A stretch of DNA of 64,000 bases from assembly GCA_035440445.1 (NCBI GenBank), contig DAORMJ010000003.1, positions 148,441 to 212,440 on the forward strand. The letters are read 5' to 3'. Position numbers and translations under genes: made by a program. Source of the DNA: Ga0077548 sp035440445. GTDB lineage: Bacteria; Pseudomonadota; Alphaproteobacteria; Rhizobiales; Xanthobacteraceae. Each line of letters opens with the position of its first letter. Within the stretch, counting starts at the first letter, position 1. This document shows positions 33,010-41,494 of the stretch, one piece after another. Below the pieces are notes generated by a model, which was not told the origin of the DNA, searched no databases, and saw nothing but the letters and a program-made list of their open reading frames with translations.

Positions 33010-34022
33010 ACCTCGAGTGCTTTTCCGATCAGTGTCAGTGCGGGGGCTTCGTCGTCGAACGCGAGCCGCACGCGAAACTGTTTCGATTCCGCAAGCAGCC
33101 CGGCAAGCGCCGGATCGCCATGCATGCGCGCGGCATCCTTTTCGGTCGTGACCAGCTGCAAACCCGTTCGGACGGATTGCGCGAGCAGGCTGCTTGCGTC
33201 CTTTGCAGTGTAGCGATGGTGATCGCCGAAACTCCTGCGCGCGGCGACGACCGCGCCGGCTTCCTCGAGCGAGCGGAAAAATTTCTCGGGTGCGCCGATG
33301 CCGGCATAGGCCAGTACGCGCATGCCTGAAAGTTGCGCGGCCGCTTCCGGTTGCGCGGCGAGCCTGCCGCGCAACACCACAAGACCTGTTTTCGATGCCA
33401 GCGCTGCCGCGCGCTCGCCTGCTTCGCCCGCCCCGACGACAAGCACGGCCTCAGCACGGCGAAGCTGCGCGCCGAGCGGCGCGCGCAAGGGACCGGAGGG
33501 AAACGGCAAGCCGTTGCCGATCCCTTTCGCGCCATCGACCACGAGGAGCGCGAAGTTTTTTTCGAGCGACGGATTTTGAAAGCCGTCGTCCATGATGAGC
33601 ACGCCGGCACCGTTCGCTTCGGCGAGTTGTGCGCCTGCTGCCCGGTCCTGCGCGATGATCGTGGGCGCCACCGCGGCAAGCAGCGGGGCCTCGTCGCCGA
33701 TGGCCCGTGCGTCGTGCTTGCCGAGGTCGGCAAGCACCGGCCCCTTCAGTTTTCCGCCGTAACCGCGCGTCAGGAAGTACGGGTTTCTGCCTTGCGCTTT
33801 CAGATACGTGGCAACGGCTATCGCGGTCGGAGTCTTGCCTGCACCGCCCAGCGTGGGATTGCCGATACAGAGCACTGGAATTTTTGGCTTGTATCCGGGG
33901 CGCGCGAGGCGGCGGGCTGCGATCACGCCATAGATCGCAGACACCGGATAGAGCAGTGCCGCGCTTGCGCCGGGCTTTCGCCACCAGAAATGCGGTGCGC
34001 GAAGCGGAAGCGGTGCCGTCAT
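33006..34022 (-). CDS. lpxK: Tetraacyldisaccharide 4'-kinase
   Basis: 338 residues from the ATG at 34022, which overlaps the waaA stop as ATGA. LpxK features: N-terminal APHFWWRKPGASAALLYPVSAIYG membrane anchor, VLCIGNPTLGGAGKTPTAIAVA P-loop (about 54-65), YFLTRGYGG, and VLIMDDGFQNPSLEKN. It phosphorylates the 4' position of the lipid A disaccharide at the inner membrane. It is the last gene of the lipid A operon. Confidence 0.95.
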   Translation of the reverse strand: MTAPLPLRAPHFWWRKPGASAALLYPVSAIYGVIAARRLARPGYKPKIPVLCIGNPTLGGAGKTPTAIAVATYLKAQGRNPYFLTRGYGGKLKGPVLADLGKHDARAIGDEAPLLAAVAPTIIAQDRAAGAQLAEANGAGVLIMDDGFQNPSLEKNFALLVVDGAKGIGNGLPFPSGPLRAPLGAQLRRAEAVLVVGAGEAGERAAALASKTGLVVLRGRLAAQPEAAAQLSGMRVLAYAGIGAPEKFFRSLEEAGAVVAARRSFGDHHRYTAKDASSLLAQSVRTGLQLVTTEKDAARMHGDPALAGLLAESKQFRVRLAFDDEAPALTLIGKALEV

Positions 34023-35311
34023 GGGGCGAAGCGCAACTGCACGAGGTAAGGCTCGATCGCGGCGATCGTGCGGTTCACCGCGCCCGAGAGCGGCAGCACG
34101 GTCTTGCGCGCGGCTTCCGCCATGGCGCCGATCAGCACCGGATCGTCCGATAGCCGCAAGACGCTTGCCGCGAGCGACTTCGCGTCGGTCACGGTCGCGG
34201 CGCCATGCTCGCGATTGAGCGCGGCATAGATCGAGGTGAAGCTGTGCACGTAAGGCCCGTGCAGGATCGCGCAATCGAGCTTCGCCGGTTCGATCGGGTT
34301 CTGGCCGCCATGCTTGATGAGCGAGCCGCCCATGAACACGATCCGCGCCAGCCGGTAGAACAGCCCGAGTTCGCCGATCGTGTCGGCGACATAAATCTGC
34401 GTGCCGCGATCGGGCAGGTGATTGCGCGAACGCATGGCCTGCGGGAGCCCGTGTTCCTGCGCGAGTTGTGCGATCTCGCCGCCCCGTTCCGGATGGCGCG
34501 GCACGATGATCGTGAGCAGGCCCGGGATTTTCTTGGCGACTTCGATATGCGCTTCGATGACTTCCTCGTCTTCGCCGCGATGCGTGCTCGCCGCAAGAAA
34601 TAGCGGACGGCCGTAGATGGTGCGCTTCATCTCCGCCATGGCCTGTTCGTCGGCAGGCGGCGGAGAGACATCGAATTTCAGGTTGCCGGTCGCGAAGGCG
34701 CGCTCCGCGCCGAGCTGCGAAAGCCGCTCGGCGACGTCTTCATCCTGCGTCAGGCAAAGATCGAAACAGGACAGCAGGCTTTTCGCGGTCGTCTTTGCGC
34801 GCTTCCAGCGTGAGAACGAGCGCTGCGACAGCCGCCCGTTCACCAGCACGATCGGCACGCCGCGGCCCGACGTCTCCTGCAAAAGGTTCGGCCAGAATTC
34901 CGACTCTGCGATCAACGCAAGTCCGGGCCGCCAGTAATCCAGGAAGGCGTTCATGAATTGCGGCGTGTCGAGCGGAATATATTGATGCAACGTTCCTTCC
35001 GGCATGCGCCGCGCTGCCGTTTGCGCAGCCGTCACCGTGCCGGATGTAACGAGCACGTGGAATCCCTGCGCGCGGATCCGCTCGACCAGCGGCTGCACGG
35101 AGAGAATTTCGCCGACGCTCGCGCCGTGAATCCATACCAATGCGCCTTCCGGCCGTTCGAGCGTCGCGATGCCGCGCCGCTCCTGCATCCGTTCGGGATC
35201 TTCTTTGCCGCGCTTGCGCCGCCAGTTCAGGATCGACCCGGCAAGCGGGGTCGCGAGGCGCATCGCACCGCGATAGGCTCGGATCGAGAGCGGGGCGCGC
35301 GACTTAGGCAT
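34019..35311 (-). CDS. waaA: 3-deoxy-D-manno-octulosonic acid (Kdo) transferase
   Basis: 430 residues from the ATG at 35311; the frame continues upstream into the acyltransferase gene but those residues are not WaaA-like. GT30 features: HGASVGE (62-68) with the catalytic Glu region, FWPNLLQE, LVNGRLSQRSFSRW, and FVGGSL-type FMGGSLIKHGGQNPIEPAKL near the C-terminus. It adds Kdo to lipid IVA. The start overlaps the acyltransferase stop by eight bases and its stop overlaps the lpxK start, indicating coupled translation. Confidence 0.95.
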   Translation of the reverse strand: MPKSRAPLSIRAYRGAMRLATPLAGSILNWRRKRGKEDPERMQERRGIATLERPEGALVWIHGASVGEILSVQPLVERIRAQGFHVLVTSGTVTAAQTAARRMPEGTLHQYIPLDTPQFMNAFLDYWRPGLALIAESEFWPNLLQETSGRGVPIVLVNGRLSQRSFSRWKRAKTTAKSLLSCFDLCLTQDEDVAERLSQLGAERAFATGNLKFDVSPPPADEQAMAEMKRTIYGRPLFLAASTHRGEDEEVIEAHIEVAKKIPGLLTIIVPRHPERGGEIAQLAQEHGLPQAMRSRNHLPDRGTQIYVADTIGELGLFYRLARIVFMGGSLIKHGGQNPIEPAKLDCAILHGPYVHSFTSIYAALNREHGAATVTDAKSLAASVLRLSDDPVLIGAMAEAARKTVLPLSGAVNRTIAAIEPYLVQLRFAP

Positions 35312-36014
35312 CGTTTGCCGCCTTCGGCGGGCGACCGACAAGCGTCTCTGCCCGTTCGGTGACGCGATTGAGTTTGGCCTCGACCTCCAGCCGCGCGCGC
35401 TCGAGCGCCGCGTCGTCCGCATCGGCTGGCACAAGCACGGGGGCTTCCGCCACCATGGCCATCTTGCCGAAGGGAAAGTGCAGGCTCGACTTGTCCCAGC
35501 TTCTCTGCAGGATCATGCGATTGCTGGTTGCGATCGCCACCGGAAAGATCGGCCGTCCGGAGTGTTTGGCGATGCTGACGACGCCGAGCCCGGCGCGGCG
35601 CGAAATTTTCGGCACGTCCGCGGTCATCGCGACATTGATGCCCTGCGAGAGCGCATCCAGCATCTGGCGCGTTGCGGCGACGCCGCCTTTCTCGTGAAAG
35701 TTATTCCGATGCGTTCCCGAGCCGCGAATGGTTCCGATGCCGAGCGCTTCGGCGGCAATGGCGTTCACATCCGCGTCGAACGAACGGGAGATCATGACCT
35801 TCGCCTTGTGGTGCGGCTTGCAGAAAAACGGCGTGAGGAAATGCTGCCCGTGCCAGAAGGTCAAGATCAACGGCATCTCGCCGTCGACCCAATCGTAGAG
35901 ATTTGCGGGCTCGAGGACGACCCGCTGGGTCTTCCAGACCAGCTTGAGGTAAGCCGCCACCGACCGGCCGAGTACGCGCCGGAAACCTTCGGAGGTGCGA
36001 ATGGTACGCCACAT
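35304..36014 (-). CDS. DUF374 lysophospholipid acyltransferase-like protein
   Basis: 236 residues. The LPLAT fold is indicated by ILTFWHGQHFLTPFF, which carries an H-x4-x acyltransferase-type His as WHGQH, and by MISRSFDADVNAIAAEALGIGTIRGSGTHRNNFHEKGG and MTADVPKISRRAGLGVVSIAKHSGRPIFPVAIAT. This is PF04028 (DUF374), usually encoded beside waaA and lpxK in alphaproteobacteria and presumed to act in lipid A or phospholipid acylation. The exact acceptor is not established. Confidence 0.88.
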   Translation of the reverse strand: MWRTIRTSEGFRRVLGRSVAAYLKLVWKTQRVVLEPANLYDWVDGEMPLILTFWHGQHFLTPFFCKPHHKAKVMISRSFDADVNAIAAEALGIGTIRGSGTHRNNFHEKGGVAATRQMLDALSQGINVAMTADVPKISRRAGLGVVSIAKHSGRPIFPVAIATSNRMILQRSWDKSSLHFPFGKMAMVAEAPVLVPADADDAALERARLEVEAKLNRVTERAETLVGRPPKAANDA

Positions 36015-36031
36015 GACAGCAGGATAACGCG

Positions 36032-36277
36032 TCAGCCTTGCTGCGCGTTCGTTTCCGTTTTGGGATCGAGCAGCCTGTGCATATGAACGATGAAATAGCG
36101 CATCAACGCATTGTCGACGGTCAGTTGTGCCTTCGACTTCCAGGCCTGATGGGCCGCGGCGTAATTCGGATAAATTCCAACAATGTCGAGCTTGGTCAGG
36201 TCGCGAAATTCCGTGCCGTCGAGCCGCAGGAGTTCGCCCCCGAACACGAGATGGAGAAGTTGTTTCTGTTCAGCCAT
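36032..36277 (-). CDS. DUF4170 domain protein
   Basis: 81 residues from the ATG at 36277. The sequence QKQLLHLVFGGEL, DIVGIYPNYAAAHQAWKSKAQLTVDNALMRYFIVHMHRLLDP fits DUF4170, a short alphaproteobacterial family regularly found in this lipid A gene block. Function unknown. It lies 20 bases downstream of the phosphatase gene and 17 bases upstream of the acyltransferase gene, consistent with one operon. Confidence 0.87.
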   Translation of the reverse strand: MAEQKQLLHLVFGGELLRLDGTEFRDLTKLDIVGIYPNYAAAHQAWKSKAQLTVDNALMRYFIVHMHRLLDPKTETNAQQG

Positions 36278-36297
36278 TGCGGCGGCCCTGATCGTGG

Positions 36298-37095
36298 TTA
36301 TTGCAGTGACGCGCCGAGTGCGGAAAGCAGTCTTGGGTGCAGCTCGCGCCCCGCTGCGATCAGCGCGCCGTGAATGTGGGTAGCAAGGTTGTAAACCGGC
36401 ACCCTTCCATCGGTATCGGTCATCCTGCCACCCGCTTCGTGCACCAAAAGGTCCGCAGCGGCAAGGTCCCAATCATTGGCATTTCCGGCGGCAAGAGCGG
36501 CATCGATATCGCCGCCGGCGACGCGCGAAAAGCGCACGGCGATGGCATGGATTCGCTCGGTTTCGACCTGATTTCCCGCAGACGAAACCGCGTAGTTGAG
36601 CTTCGCGGGGCGCGCGATGGTGGCGCTTGCGAAGTCGGCCTTGGGAGAGGCGGAGATCGTCTGCCCATTTCTTGTCGCGCCGCCGCCTCTTACCGCGGCA
36701 AATGATTCGCCCGTTGCCGGCACCTCGACGCAAGCCGCAATCGGCCTGCCGCGTTCGACGAGTGCTGCACAAATCCCCCAGTCTTCGCGTCCGGCGATGA
36801 AGGATCGCGTTCCGTCGATGGGATCGACGATCCAGACCCGTTCTTTCAGCAGGCGTTCACGATTGTCGGCCGTTTCTTCCGAAAGCCAGCCGATCGCAGG
36901 ATCGATCGCCGTGAGCCGCTCGCGCAGGAAGGTATCGACGGCAAGGTCCGCTTCGGTGACGGGAGAGGCGTTGTCCTTGTTCCATACCCGCACGCCGTTT
37001 CGGAACTTCGAGAGCGCGAGCGCAGATGCTTCGCGCATGGCGGCCTGCAACGGCTGCAGGAATTTTCCGTGAATCTCGTTCGGATCGAGCGTCAT
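36298..37095 (-). CDS. Inositol monophosphatase-family phosphatase, CysQ-like
   Basis: 265 residues from the ATG at 37095; a GTG at 37125 would add ten residues. Metal-site motifs of the family are complete: SEET (72-75), WIVDPIDGTRSF with DPIDGT at 91-96, and WDLAAADLLVHEAGGRMTD near the C-terminus. Either 3'(2'),5'-bisphosphate nucleotidase (CysQ), inositol phosphatase or histidinol phosphatase activity is possible; motif content does not decide. As first gene of the lipid A operon it probably carries the promoter upstream. Confidence 0.85.
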   Translation of the reverse strand: MTLDPNEIHGKFLQPLQAAMREASALALSKFRNGVRVWNKDNASPVTEADLAVDTFLRERLTAIDPAIGWLSEETADNRERLLKERVWIVDPIDGTRSFIAGREDWGICAALVERGRPIAACVEVPATGESFAAVRGGGATRNGQTISASPKADFASATIARPAKLNYAVSSAGNQVETERIHAIAVRFSRVAGGDIDAALAAGNANDWDLAAADLLVHEAGGRMTDTDGRVPVYNLATHIHGALIAAGRELHPRLLSALGASLQ

Positions 37096-37132
37096 CGGAG
37101 TTCTATGCGCCGCGCGTGCGTTCACGGCAAGG

Positions 37133-37165
37133 TTTCGTCAAGGATGCAAGATTTCGTCAAGGATG
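37133..37165 (+). repeat. Short direct repeat upstream of DUF6101 gene
   Basis: TTTCGTCAAGGATG occurs at 37133-37146 and again at 37152-37165, a period of 19 bases. It lies between the divergent starts of the phosphatase and DUF6101 genes in a stretch with lower GC than its surroundings, and could be a regulatory duplication. Confidence 0.4.
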
Positions 37166-37281
37166 ATGGTCGAACCGGCGCTTTTTCGTGCCCGATCAGA
37201 AAAGATTTACCCAATCTCTTAAGCCGATGCTTCGCGCCTGCATGGGATGTTGCCTTCAACGACCGGGGAAACCGGCGGGGA

Positions 37282-37866
37282 GTGCAAACATTGAGGCGTC
37301 AGGCAAGCGCAGCCGGAGAAGCGCGGGAAGGATCGGGCCTGTTGTTCAGGCTCGATCCACTCCGTCTCCCGCTTTCTCTAGAAGCGGCCGATCCGGCAGC
37401 GGATGGCGGCAAGCGCAACATCGAGATTTCGCGAGACGGGATTGAATTGAGCCGCGCCATTCGCGGCGTGCAGATGCGCGTGCGATTGCCCTTCAGCGAG
37501 TTTGAAGGCGTGGCGGTGCGGGTGCTTGCACCCGGCGGCATGGATCCGGTGATTTTTCTTTCGCTCGAACATAACGACGATGATCTGAGCGTGCTGTTGC
37601 AGGCTTCCGAAGACAGCGACGAATGTGCCGCCGCGGCGCGGCAGTGGAGCCGCATCACCGGCAGACCGATTCTCATCGCAGGTCCCGACGGGCGGCTGCA
37701 GAACCCGGCAAGTGTTCGCAAGGCCAAAGCGACGCACGGGCGCCGCAAGCGTCACGGTGCGCTTCGCAATCGCAGGAGCATGGTGCGGCTGCGCCAGCAG
37801 CGCGCGGCAAGCGGGATCGCCGACCGGCTTCACGAAGGCGAACGCGAGATCATCGCGCGCGACTAA
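37282..37866 (+). CDS. DUF6101 family protein
   Basis: 194 residues from a GTG at 37282. The recognisable part begins FRLDPLRLPLSLEAAD and continues with IEISRDGIELSRAIRGVQMRVRLPFSEFEGVAVRVL, VIFLSLEHNDDDLSVLL and ends with the conserved HEGEREIIARD. These features match the alphaproteobacterial DUF6101 proteins as I recall them; function unknown. Upstream in-frame starts at 37144 or 37069 would add residues from AT-richer, unconserved sequence, so the GTG is preferred but not certain. The middle has a basic KATHGRRKRHGALRNRRS patch that could bind nucleic acid. It converges with ubiA. Confidence 0.68.
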   Translation: MQTLRRQASAAGEAREGSGLLFRLDPLRLPLSLEAADPAADGGKRNIEISRDGIELSRAIRGVQMRVRLPFSEFEGVAVRVLAPGGMDPVIFLSLEHNDDDLSVLLQASEDSDECAAAARQWSRITGRPILIAGPDGRLQNPASVRKAKATHGRRKRHGALRNRRSMVRLRQQRAASGIADRLHEGEREIIARD

Positions 37867-37898
37867 TCATTCTTCGAACGAATGAGATTGTCCCCGCT

Positions 37899-38864
37899 TT
37901 ATCGCGGCAGGATGAATGCGCCCGGTGCGCCGGCAATGACATCGAGCGCAAGGCCCGCGAACAACAGCAACCCCGCATCGCGATTGGCGCGAAACAGCTT
38001 CAGGCAATGCGCCGGATTGTCGGCGTCCAGGGTCGCGATCTGCCATGCGAGGTGGGCCGCGAACGCGAGAATGCCGAGCAGCGAAAACACGCCGCCGCCT
38101 GAATAGAGTGCTGCAAGCGCGATCAGCAGGGTCGTGGACGTGTAGAGGATCACGAGCGCGGGCTTGGTATCTTCTCCGAACAGCCGCGCGGAAGATTTTA
38201 CCCCGATGATGGCGTCGTCCCGCCGGTCCTGATGCGCATAGATCGTGTCATAGCCAATCACCCAGCATATTGTGCCGGCGTATAGTGCAAGCGGCCGCCA
38301 GTCGAGCGACCCGAACACCGCGGCCCAGCCCATCAGCGCGCCCCAGGAGAACGCAAGGCCAAGCACGAATTGCGGCATCGAGATCACTCGCTTCGCAAGC
38401 GGATAGACTGCAACGATGAGGAGCGACGATGCACCCGTCAGGATCGCGAAGCGGTTCATCTGCAATAGCACCGCAAGTCCGATGAACGACAACAGGACCG
38501 CGAAGACGAAAGCGGCTTTCGCGCTCACATGACCCGAGGGGATGGGCCGGCTGCGAGTGCGTTCAACCTGCGCATCGATCTTGCGGTCGAGAATGTCGTT
38601 CCAGGTGCTGCCGGCACCCCGCATCACGATCGCGCCGATCATGAACAGCAAAAGGAGAAGGGGGTCGGGCCACGGCGCGCGTTGCGCGAGCGCGGCGATC
38701 GCCGCCGACCACCAGCATGGCAGCAGCAACAGCCACCAGCCGATGGGCCGGTCGATGCGGGCAAGACGAAGGAAAGGCTGCGACCAGCCGGGCGCCGTCC
38801 GGTCGACCCAGTTGCCGGTCGAGTCGGCAACGCGTGCGGGTAGCGGACGGCTCTCGCCGGTCAT
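37899..38864 (-). CDS. ubiA: 4-hydroxybenzoate polyprenyltransferase
   Basis: 321 residues with eight or nine membrane segments. The two Asp-rich diphosphate sites are NDILDRKID (about 89-97) and the second, YAHQDRRDD, both intact. ARIDRPIGWWLLLLPCWW is the UbiA N-terminal signature. It attaches the polyprenyl tail to 4-hydroxybenzoate in ubiquinone synthesis at the inner membrane. Its ATG overlaps the stop of the upstream secreted-protein gene, so the two are translationally coupled. Confidence 0.95.
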   Translation of the reverse strand: MTGESRPLPARVADSTGNWVDRTAPGWSQPFLRLARIDRPIGWWLLLLPCWWSAAIAALAQRAPWPDPLLLLLFMIGAIVMRGAGSTWNDILDRKIDAQVERTRSRPIPSGHVSAKAAFVFAVLLSFIGLAVLLQMNRFAILTGASSLLIVAVYPLAKRVISMPQFVLGLAFSWGALMGWAAVFGSLDWRPLALYAGTICWVIGYDTIYAHQDRRDDAIIGVKSSARLFGEDTKPALVILYTSTTLLIALAALYSGGGVFSLLGILAFAAHLAWQIATLDADNPAHCLKLFRANRDAGLLLFAGLALDVIAGAPGAFILPR

Positions 38865-39391
38865 TGCTGCAATACGTTTCCGGAAAGCGTGTCGAAGATG
38901 CCGCCGCCGGTCGGTGCTTCCGGCACGGAGCCCGCATTCTGGTTGAGCACGCCGCTCAAGCCCGCGCTCGGCGATTGCTGCGCGGGACCGGGATTGTTCG
39001 CAGCGCTGCAGATGCGCGTGCGCAGATCAGCGGTCTTCACCATGTTCTTCTTCAGACCCTGCGCGGCATCCGGCGGAATTCCGCAAGCCTGCGCCTTGTT
39101 GGTGAAGAAGTTCAGCATTCTGCTTTCGGATGCCGCATAGCTGTTGATGCGCGAGCAGAGCTCTTTCGGCGTCGCCTTGCGTTTGCCTGCTGCCTGCAGC
39201 GCCTGGCCGCGGTTCTGCAATTCGTTGCGGATGGATTCGAATTCCGTCTGGCAGGGGTTCGCCTGCGGCTGCTGATCCGCCGGTCCCGGGGTAATCGAAA
39301 TGCCCTGGGCGAACAGCATGCGGTTGCCGCCCGCAAACAGGATGAGGGCGATGGCAAGCGCGGGTAGAATACGAGCGTACATGCGGTCCAT
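38861..39391 (-). CDS. Small secreted protein with conserved cysteines, upstream of ubiA
   Basis: 176 residues from the ATG at 39391 (39382 is the next). A signal peptide (MYARILPALAIALILFAGGNRMLFAQG) is followed by a helical domain with four Cys: CQTEFESIRNELQ, KELCSRINSYAASESRMLNFF, AQACGIPPDAAQGLKKNM and RTRICSAANN, spaced as if forming two disulfides. A Gly/Ser/Pro-rich tail follows. Similar secreted proteins occur in other Rhizobiales but I know no function. The ATGA overlap with ubiA links their expression. It is divergent from rsmE. Confidence 0.75.
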   Translation of the reverse strand: MDRMYARILPALAIALILFAGGNRMLFAQGISITPGPADQQPQANPCQTEFESIRNELQNRGQALQAAGKRKATPKELCSRINSYAASESRMLNFFTNKAQACGIPPDAAQGLKKNMVKTADLRTRICSAANNPGPAQQSPSAGLSGVLNQNAGSVPEAPTGGGIFDTLSGNVLQQ

Positions 39392-39484
39392 TCGACGGAT
39401 TTCAGGGTAGGTCGTAACAAAAGCCAGCGACTTGGGGCAATATCGAGGCGAAACCGTTAATAACGCCCGCTGCAGGAGAACGGC

Positions 39485-40225
39485 TTGGCAAAATACGACT
39501 TTCGGGCCCCCCGCGTCTATCTCGACGCGCCGCTTGCTGCGGCGCAGGAGATTTTGCTCGGCAGCGAACAGGCGCATTACCTGCGACAAGTCATGCGGCT
39601 CGGCGACGGTGCCGAGGTACTGGTGTTCAACGGGCGCGATGGCGAATGGCTCGTCCGTCTTGCTGCCAGCGGCAAGCGTGGTGCGGCGATCGTGCCGCGG
39701 GAACAAATTCGGCCCCAGCCTGAAACCTTTGGACCCCGCTACGCGTTTGCTCCGCTCAAGCACGCCCGGCTCGACTACATGGTGCAAAAGGCGGTCGAGA
39801 TGGGAGCCGCTCGACTGTCGCCGGTAATGACGCAATTCACCCAAGTGAATCGAATGAATCAGGATCGCATGCGCGCAAACGCAATCGAGGCCGCCGAGCA
39901 GTGCGGTATTCTCGCGTTGCCTGCGATCGACGAGTTGCAGCCGTTGCAGGCGTGGCTTGCCACGCTTCCCGATTCTTCGCCGCTCGTTTTCTGCGATGAA
40001 GACGCACCGGAAACGTCGCCGCTCGATGCATTGAAGCAGGTGCGCGCGCGCGATGCCGCAATACTGATCGGTCCCGAAGGCGGGTTCTCTCCGGAAGAAC
40101 GCCGCTTGCTGATTGCCCGCGACAATGTAATTCGTCTTTCGCTCGGGCCCCGTATCCTGCGCGCAGACACTGCGGCGGTTGCGGCAATGACACTAGTGCA
40201 GGCTGCGTGCGGCGATTGGCGCTAG
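39485..40225 (+). CDS. rsmE: 16S rRNA (uracil(1498)-N(3))-methyltransferase
   Basis: 246 residues. An N-terminal PUA-like domain (ILLGSEQAHYLRQVMRLGDGAEVLVFNG) precedes the SPOUT knot domain (KAVEMGAARLSPVMTQFTQ, AAEQCGILALP, AAILIGPEGGFSPEE, SLGPRILRADTAAVAAM). The TTG at 39485 is taken as the start because GGAGAAC lies directly upstream at good spacing and no ATG or GTG is better placed. It methylates U1498 of 16S rRNA. Confidence 0.94.
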   Translation: MAKYDFRAPRVYLDAPLAAAQEILLGSEQAHYLRQVMRLGDGAEVLVFNGRDGEWLVRLAASGKRGAAIVPREQIRPQPETFGPRYAFAPLKHARLDYMVQKAVEMGAARLSPVMTQFTQVNRMNQDRMRANAIEAAEQCGILALPAIDELQPLQAWLATLPDSSPLVFCDEDAPETSPLDALKQVRARDAAILIGPEGGFSPEERRLLIARDNVIRLSLGPRILRADTAAVAAMTLVQAACGDWR

Positions 40226-40233
40226 CGGCCTGC

Positions 40234-40267
40234 TGGCCTAACAAGAAGACTGGCCCAACAAGAAGAA
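40234..40267 (+). repeat. 17-base tandem duplication between rsmE and the GCS2 gene
   Basis: Two adjacent copies, TGGCCTAACAAGAAGAC and TGGCCCAACAAGAAGAA, differ at two positions. The second copy ends 22 bases before the ATG at 40290. It lies in a 64-base spacer and may just be replication slippage. Confidence 0.5.
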
Positions 40268-40289
40268 ATGAAGAAAACGCGGAGGCGAT

Positions 40290-41411
40290 ATGGCTGACAA
40301 TTACAGCTTCGGGATCGAGGAAGAATATTTCATCGTCGATGCCGATACCAAGGCTGTGCAGCGGCGTATGCCTGCGGCTTTTCTTGCAGCACTCAAAACC
40401 GGCCTCGGGCCTGCCGTGACGCGCGAGATGCTGCAATCGCAACTCGAAGTCGCGACCAAGCCTTCGATTGATTTTAACGAAAGTGCGCGCGAACTGCGCG
40501 CATTGCGCAAGAACATCGGCGCGATCTCGTCGGAGTTCGGCTTTGCGTTCATTGCCGCCGGCACGCATCCCACCGCGGCATGGACCTCCGCGCGGCAGAC
40601 CGAAGCCATGCGCTACGACGGCATGATGCAGGACCTGCAAATGCTCGCGGAGCGCAATCTGCTCTGCGGACTGCATGTGCATGTCGAGATTCCCGATACC
40701 GAACGGCGCATCGAGATCATGCGCCGCGCGACCCCTTTCATTCCGTATTTCATCGCGCTCGCGACCTCGTCGCCGTTCTGGAATTCGCGGCGCACCGGCC
40801 TGATGGGCTACCGGCTCGCCGCTTATGACGAGTTGCCGCGCACGGGGCTGCCGCCCTTGTTTCAGAGCAACGAAGACTTCGAGCAATACAAGCAGGCGCT
40901 GATCGACGCGCGCGTGCTGCCGGATGGCAGCTATCTCTGGTGGTCGATCCGTCCTTCGGAAGCGCATCCGACATTGGAACTGCGCGCGCCCGATTGCTGC
41001 ACGCGCGTATCCGATTCGATCGCGCTGGCCGCGCTCTATCGCTGCCTGCTACGCCGCCTGTTCCTCGATCCGAAGATCAACCAGACGCTGACGCCGGTGG
41101 ATTATGCCATCGCCTCGGAGAACAAATGGCGCGCGCAACGCTACGGGATTCACGGCAGCTTCGTCGAGCGGAGCGAGAATCGTGCCGTTCCGGTGCGCGA
41201 GGCGGTAACCCGGCTCGTGGGCGAACTCGCCGATGACGCCCGCGCACTCGGCTGCGAGGCGGAGCTTGCGCTGATCGAGGAGATTTTCGAGACCGGCACC
41301 AGCGCGGACGCGCAGATTACGGTCTTCAACGAGGCCGAAGCGCGGACCAAAAGCCGGGGCGAGGCGCTCAAAGCCGTGAAAAACTGGCTCGCCGCTACCA
41401 CGATTCAATAA
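40290..41411 (+). CDS. Carboxylate-amine ligase, YbdK-like GCS2 family
   Basis: 373 residues, normal for the family. FGIEEEYFIVDADTKAVQRRMP holds the Glu-rich ATP/metal site, and LLCGLHVHVEIPDTERRIEIM, SSPFWNSRRTGLMGYRLAAYDELPRTGLP and WSIRPSEAHPTLELRAPDCC are YbdK signatures. E. coli YbdK has weak glutamate-cysteine ligase activity; the real substrate is unknown. It lies between rsmE and gshA, which are usually adjacent in Rhizobiales. Confidence 0.9.
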   Translation: MADNYSFGIEEEYFIVDADTKAVQRRMPAAFLAALKTGLGPAVTREMLQSQLEVATKPSIDFNESARELRALRKNIGAISSEFGFAFIAAGTHPTAAWTSARQTEAMRYDGMMQDLQMLAERNLLCGLHVHVEIPDTERRIEIMRRATPFIPYFIALATSSPFWNSRRTGLMGYRLAAYDELPRTGLPPLFQSNEDFEQYKQALIDARVLPDGSYLWWSIRPSEAHPTLELRAPDCCTRVSDSIALAALYRCLLRRLFLDPKINQTLTPVDYAIASENKWRAQRYGIHGSFVERSENRAVPVREAVTRLVGELADDARALGCEAELALIEEIFETGTSADAQITVFNEAEARTKSRGEALKAVKNWLAATTIQ

Positions 41412-41494
41412 GGCGTGCCTTGCGCCGCCCGCATTGGCAGCGGTGCGAGTGCTCCTGTATGGTCCGCGACCTTTTTACTGGAATTGGCTACCGC

